A stretch of 64,000 nucleotides of DNA from Pelodera strongyloides (taxonomy: Eukaryota > Nematoda > Chromadorea > Rhabditida > Rhabditidae), in contig JAANDG010000179.1 of the NCBI GenBank assembly GCA_036852015.1, positions 1 through 64,000 on the forward strand, in the 5' to 3' direction. Shown here in pieces: positions 60,401 to 64,000 of this stretch; position 1 is the first letter of the stretch; the number at the start of each line of letters is the position of its first letter. Under the pieces are notes generated by a model, which had not been told where the DNA came from, did no database searches, and was given only the letters and a program-made list of their open reading frames with translations. The position numbers were made by a program, and so were the translations under genes.

Positions 60401-63369
60401 TTGTTTTCTCCAGCTTCACAAGAGTCTAGCGCGTGTTGCAGCTTTGACTGCATAATACCGAAAAACCCCGAAAAATACAAAAAACTAGCATTTTTGATGT
60501 TGTTTTTGAAGTAAGGCACCCCGTAGCGTTGGATGTGAAGCCTAAGCTCAGTTCAATTACAACCGCGATTCGGTGGGCAAAAAAAAACTAGTTTTTTTAG
60601 TATTATGTGCAGTTTTGTCATTGAGTGTAGCTGCACATGAGCTGCAGGTTTTCAAGCTGGGTAGGGTTATAGTTTTGGAGCGCTGTTTGAATATCGTGTT
60701 TAGATATTACTATGTTGTGTATGATATACGGTAATGTTACGATAGTTAACGCCTCAAGTTTACTCATAGTTACCCTTTTCTTCAATAATTATCACATACT
60801 CGCGGCGTACTTTTTTTGAGAAACCGCCTTGTATTTTTAGTCTTTTCGGGGGTAACGTAAACAGTGTCGTACGTACTTCTAACAGTAAGATACTTAAACA
60901 TATGGTATTATGGCTTTCAAATTGGATTACTGTGGTCAAAATGCCTTAAATTCCTTAAAAATAATCGCTCTCGTTCCGTTTGAATTGTCATCAAATCGCA
61001 TCTTTTCCTCGTTATTTTAAACGAATTGTGGTTTATTATTAATATTATTATTTCTAATTTTTTGTGTTCGTAAGCCTGATGCTTGGATTGCAAAATATCA
61101 GAGCTTTGTTATGCTGGAATATTGTGGTATATTCAAAAAGAAATGCCTTGTTTTTCCCTGTAAATTATAGATTACACTTTGGAACTACAAAGTTTGTGTC
61201 CTAAACCGAAATACATCTATCGTAGCGTCCGTAGTGCAATGCAAATGAACCTAGTTACTTGATCATTTTTGCAGGAAATTGTAGGCAATTTCAAAGTGAA
61301 ATTTGGATTTTTATAGTTCATTAGAGGGTTGATTGAAGTAATCGCAAGACAACCGTAACGGAAATAATAGTACCTGGTTTCCATAGTCAAGGGAAGGGCT
61401 CAATTCTTTGACTATTAATACTCCTTTTCATTCCCAGACTTGAATCAAATTCAGGTACCTTTAGCTGCTGAGTAGCAATTGCACAATAAGCTGCAGCAGT
61501 TCAGCATGGTATGTGTATAATATCAGTGTAACAAAACGCCTCTAGAAATAGTGTGTTTTTAGTGGAGGTTGTCGACCGACCGTCGCTTAGAGAGTGTGAA
61601 AACCTATGAGGCACAGAGACTACCTAGTTTACAGCTTGTGATTTCATGTCTTCGAGAGATCATCTCACTTTCAATCATTATGTTTTTCCTCATTCTTAGT
61701 TCTATTGTTGTTGTTTTGCATTTGGGAAGAAGAATGAGCAAAGCCGAAAAGTGATCAGCTGTAATAACGCTTTACGTTTTTTTTTATCATTGATGTCTTG
61801 TAAAGTAAAGAGAACGAAAACAAGCTCATATTTCTCTTACCGTTAATACATTTAGTAATTTACTTGATGATGTACCTTTAAAAAAACTGTAGGTATTTCT
61901 CATCTTGAAGTTTTGTCATTGCCATCTAGCTATCTTGTACTCACTGAAGTAAGCGACAGAACCAGGGAGCTCATAGTTCTCTTGCAAATTTTTCAAATTT
62001 TGTGTCGTTTCCTACCCTCCTTTTCTCTAGTCATCTTATCTTATCCGCTTATAAACTTATTATAATAGTTGTTATTTACAATATTAATGTTATTATTTCT
62101 TCAATTGGGGCCAGACGCGCCCATCCCTTTTTGGTTTTACTAATATGGTTCCCTGTTAGTTTGATAGTTCGTAACGCCACCAACTAGGGACCTTAGGTCT
62201 TAGGGTACCTTAGGGTATCATGAATTTCTGGTCAGTTTCCTGGAGCTTATGAACCTTAGCTTGCTGAACTAGTAATGACATTCTTATTTGCGGTTATTGG
62301 GCTGCAATTATTTTTTAACCAATGACTACCAATGCCTTGTTTGACTACACATTTTTAAGTGACAATTGTAATAGTAATTGAAAGTGTAATTGTAAAGATT
62401 GAAGCGACATGTTTCCGCCGTTTGCGGCAAATTATCTGATCATCTGAGCTTATAGTATTTATTAATATTCTTTTATAGTATTTCATTTTTTCCAGAAAGA
62501 ATTCTGCAATAAGTACTACTTGGCAACGCATCGCGCATCGAAACATCCAGGTTTGTCTTTCCGCGGAATTTTTGTAATTGTAATTTTTTTAACGAAAATG
62601 ATGTACACAACGTCTGATGTTCCAAGCAAGTGGAAACCTGATGTACTGATTTTTATTAGTTATCTATACAGTAACACCACATGGTGTGTATTCAGTAACA
62701 CAGAACGGAAAACTATATATGACCCGTTGGCTGTCGTTAATTAGCAATTACAAAAATGTATCAAAGGCATAGCGTAAGTAAGGAAGCTTATTTTTTCAGA
62801 TTTTTGTTGCATACATGTACCGTAACTGTTCTTGCTTCAGGATCCAGGCCCGACCTACTCCATCTACCGTCTATGTTGCAATCTCAGCTGGCAGACTTTG
62901 GCCTCCGGGGCGGTGATCTGCCTCCTCAAGGGCTCGACCTTAATCAGCTAGTCCTAGCTAGTCTCGATCCGGTTAGTTTAACGGCTTCTTTGATAAATAT
63001 GCTCGCACCAGTCGGCTAACGCCGCTTCAGGCGATTTTCCATTATCGAAATAAAATAGAATAGAATCCCGAAACCTATCTTCCAAGGTTGATGTAATAAT
63101 ACACGAAAAAGCATACTTTCAAACTTTCAAGACACACAAGGTACTTTTATGTTCGTGGTGAATTTTCGTGCAGGTCTGTTATGTTAAAGCTCTTAGCCAT
63201 AAAGCAGATTCTCTGTATCGTATCTTCCTACAGTAATCTGGAGAAAATTCAGAGCTCTCTGCCCGCCACGCACCCTCTCCGCAGTCTGTATCTCTCACAA
63301 CTGGCTGCCATCTCTGGTGGCTCTCCGAGTCCTGCAAGCTCTGCTCCGAGCTCCACGACCGCAAGTGAA
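50447..63369 (+). CDS. C2H2 zinc-finger protein, partial (four exons seen, continues beyond the window)
   Basis: Exons 50447-50536, 62496-62550, 62841-62971 and probably 63208-63369 are in phase with GT..AG sites. The first two form one finger, FCHICQKEFCNKYYLATH then RASKH, fitting C-x2-C-x12-H-x4-H. The intron falls after Gln at finger position C+4 and is about 12 kb. Before the finger lies a low-complexity STPPPQ linker; after it are leucine-rich, proline/glycine-punctuated segments (LLHLPSMLQSQLADFG, LRGGDLPPQGLDLNQL) and a Ser/Ala/Pro-rich stretch (SGGSPSPASSAPSSTTASE). This is typical of a nuclear regulator. The fourth exon's 5' edge is uncertain: 63208 keeps phase, while a better-looking site at 63233 does not. 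The 5' exons were not found. Family not named. Confidence 0.7.
50699..50850. repeat. Degenerate GTAACTGTCGGTAGGTA tandem repeat
   Basis: About 150 bp of GGTAACTGTCGGTAGGTAGTA units in the first part of the 12-kb zinc-finger-gene intron. Tyr/Thr-rich minus frames through it are artefacts. Confidence 0.9.
51271..51450. mobile_element. MITE family B copy 2
   Basis: The left end GAAGATACCGACCAGTTTTT is degenerate; the right end AAAACCAGCCGGTATTTCGC is well kept. The interior has GCAAATGAGCATAATTTAGA and CCCCAATTCGACCCCACTT. Confidence 0.8.
51453..51632. mobile_element. MITE family B copy 3, adjacent to copy 2
   Basis: AAAGCGAAATTCCGGTCGG and AACCGGCCGGTATTTCGCTT bound 180 bp. Only a few bases separate it from copy 2, and the interiors are nearly the same (CCCCAATTCGACCCCACTT in both). 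Confidence 0.85.
51633..52422. other. Intronic, nothing recognised
   Basis: AT-rich intron sequence of the zinc-finger gene with short unsupported minus frames. Confidence 0.4.
52423..52600. mobile_element. MITE family B copy 4
   Basis: TTAAAGCGAAATACCTGCCG and AACCGGCCGGTATTTCGC, 178 bp, with GCAAATGAACATAAATTAGA inside. Same orientation as copy 1. Confidence 0.85.
53755..53891. repeat. (CT)n-rich microsatellite
   Basis: About 135 bp of CTCTCTTTCT repeat in the zinc-finger-gene intron. Similar shorter tracts at 54533-54606, 56781-56840 and 63640-63680. Confidence 0.95.
54607..57354. other. Intronic, no exon recognised
   Basis: AT-rich sequence within the 12-kb intron. A (CT)n tract occurs at 56781-56840; no exon with matching phase was found. 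Confidence 0.4.
57355..57415. repeat. (GA)n microsatellite
   Basis: GAGAGAGAGATGAGAGAGAC-type tract, about 60 bp. Confidence 0.9.
57897..57922. repeat. Perfect 11-bp GC-rich hairpin
   Basis: AGCGCGCGAAG and CTTCGCGCGCT face each other over GGAG. It resembles the hairpin at 2183-2221 in having GCGCGC arms next to CTAGAGC. Confidence 0.8.
57923..60274. other. Intronic, no exon recognised
   Basis: A plus frame of 132 codons (58386-58784) is the longest here. It is tryptophan-, phenylalanine- and cysteine-rich without a recognisable domain and lacks splice context, so I treat it as chance or an old element. A short (GA)n lies at 59676-59693. Confidence 0.35.
60275..60540 (+). mobile_element. 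Decayed non-LTR reverse-transcriptase fragment
   Basis: One plus frame reads YNNLIRPVLFYC and, one frame away after stops, LQLHKSLARVAALTA. These match in order and spacing the C-terminal segment of non-LTR reverse transcriptases (YNSLVRPxLEYC ... LQxxQNxAAR). Stops and a frameshift show it is long dead. It sits in the sense orientation in the zinc-finger-gene intron. Confidence 0.45.
60541..62495. other. Intronic, nothing recognised
   Basis: AT-rich end of the 12-kb intron leading to the acceptor at 62495. Short unsupported frames only. Confidence 0.4.
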
Positions 63370-64000
63370 GTGAGTTTTAATATTCAAATTGCCATCTAAT
63401 TATGGAACTCTAATTATGGAATAGTGACGAGAATTCCTTTGACTACATAGATTACCTAGGTGTTGTGTCTTTCTGGTTTCATTCTCTCAATAACTCTTTC
63501 TTGTCCTTTTCTCACACAGTCTGTCACGTTCTATGTGAACGTTTTCTCTCCCTTTCACTCTCCCTATGTTGTATCGCTCTATTTTTCTCTGTATTTTTTT
63601 CTCTATCCTCTCTGCCTTCTCTCAGACACATTCTCTACTCACATTCTCTCTCTCTCTCTCCCTCTATCTCTCTTTTTTTCTTTGTGCTTTTCACAAACGT
63701 AGCACTAAAATATTATAGTATTAAAGGTCGAAATAATTCAGATAACATTTTAATCCTCACATGGCATGTTGTCTTAACTGTTATTTTTTCATTTCTTTAT
63801 CCGTTATTTTAATAGGATTGAGCCGTTAAAAAGGGGATTTCAAGGCATCGTCGACAGGATTTGAGCTGTGCAGCTAATCTATTTGAGAATTAAATCCCTG
63901 TAATTGTAATTCTAAGTCCCTGATCGGTCACTATATTGCGAAATTTTCTTATATTTGAAGATTTTCGTAAACTTTTAGAATAGCTTATTAAATTCTTTTC
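63370..64000. other. Intron of the zinc-finger gene to the window edge
   Basis: It follows the donor GTGAGT at 63370. A (CT)n tract lies at 63640-63680. A possible exon after ATTTTAATAG (63814) has the wrong phase and soon meets stops, so none is called. Confidence 0.4.

Noticed and set aside
63174..63233. Start of the last zinc-finger-gene exon at 63174 or 63234
   Set aside because: In the phase required by the previous exon both meet an immediate or near stop; 63208 keeps the frame, so it was preferred.
1..64000. tRNA, rRNA, CRISPR arrays, riboswitches, bacterial operons or phage
   Set aside because: No cloverleaf or B-box, no spaced direct repeats and no compact ORF runs were seen; the window is intron-rich animal DNA.

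Overview
The window is animal nuclear DNA that is AT-rich, intron-rich and crowded with small repeats. Introns have GT..AG ends and pyrimidine tracts, coding exons are short (25-250 bp), and there are many TTAA-flanked miniature inverted-repeat elements (MITEs), retroelement 3' tails and GA/CT microsatellites. The best-supported gene is a complete p53/p63/p73-family gene that still carries a C-terminal SAM domain. Insects, nematodes and flatworms usually lack that domain, so the host is probably a non-vertebrate metazoan such as a sponge, cnidarian, mollusc or basal deuterostome. I cannot name the species.

Layout. 1-2.13 kb: a 129-bp tandem repeat, about 16.5 copies, most carrying a perfect CRE octamer. 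2.2-4.6 kb: no secure gene, but several GC-rich hairpins and one small minus-strand ORF. 4.646-12.351 kb (+): the p53-family gene, modelled as 18 coding exons and 507 residues (acidic activation segment, DNA-binding domain, tetramerisation helix, SAM). 13.59-16.52 kb (-): a convergent, apparently undescribed six-exon gene for a 163-residue secreted or GPI-anchored protein rich in Q, N, Y and S. 17-50 kb: mostly repeats, with scattered phase-compatible candidate exons near 20.5, 23.4-24.9, 27.4-32.5 and 47.8-48.2 kb. Of these, the two minus-strand exons at 23.43-23.93 kb are the most convincing. 50.447-63.37 kb (+): part of a gene for a C2H2 zinc-finger protein. A 12-kb intron cuts its single finger in two and holds four related MITE copies and an old non-LTR reverse-transcriptase fragment. 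The gene runs off the right edge, and its 5' exons were not found.

The genes show no operon-like or pathway link. The p53-like gene and the secreted-protein gene are tail to tail, about 1.2 kb apart from stop codon to poly(A) signal. All gene models were built by hand from splice signals and reading phase. Transcript data would be needed to confirm exon ends, especially for entries below 0.5 confidence.
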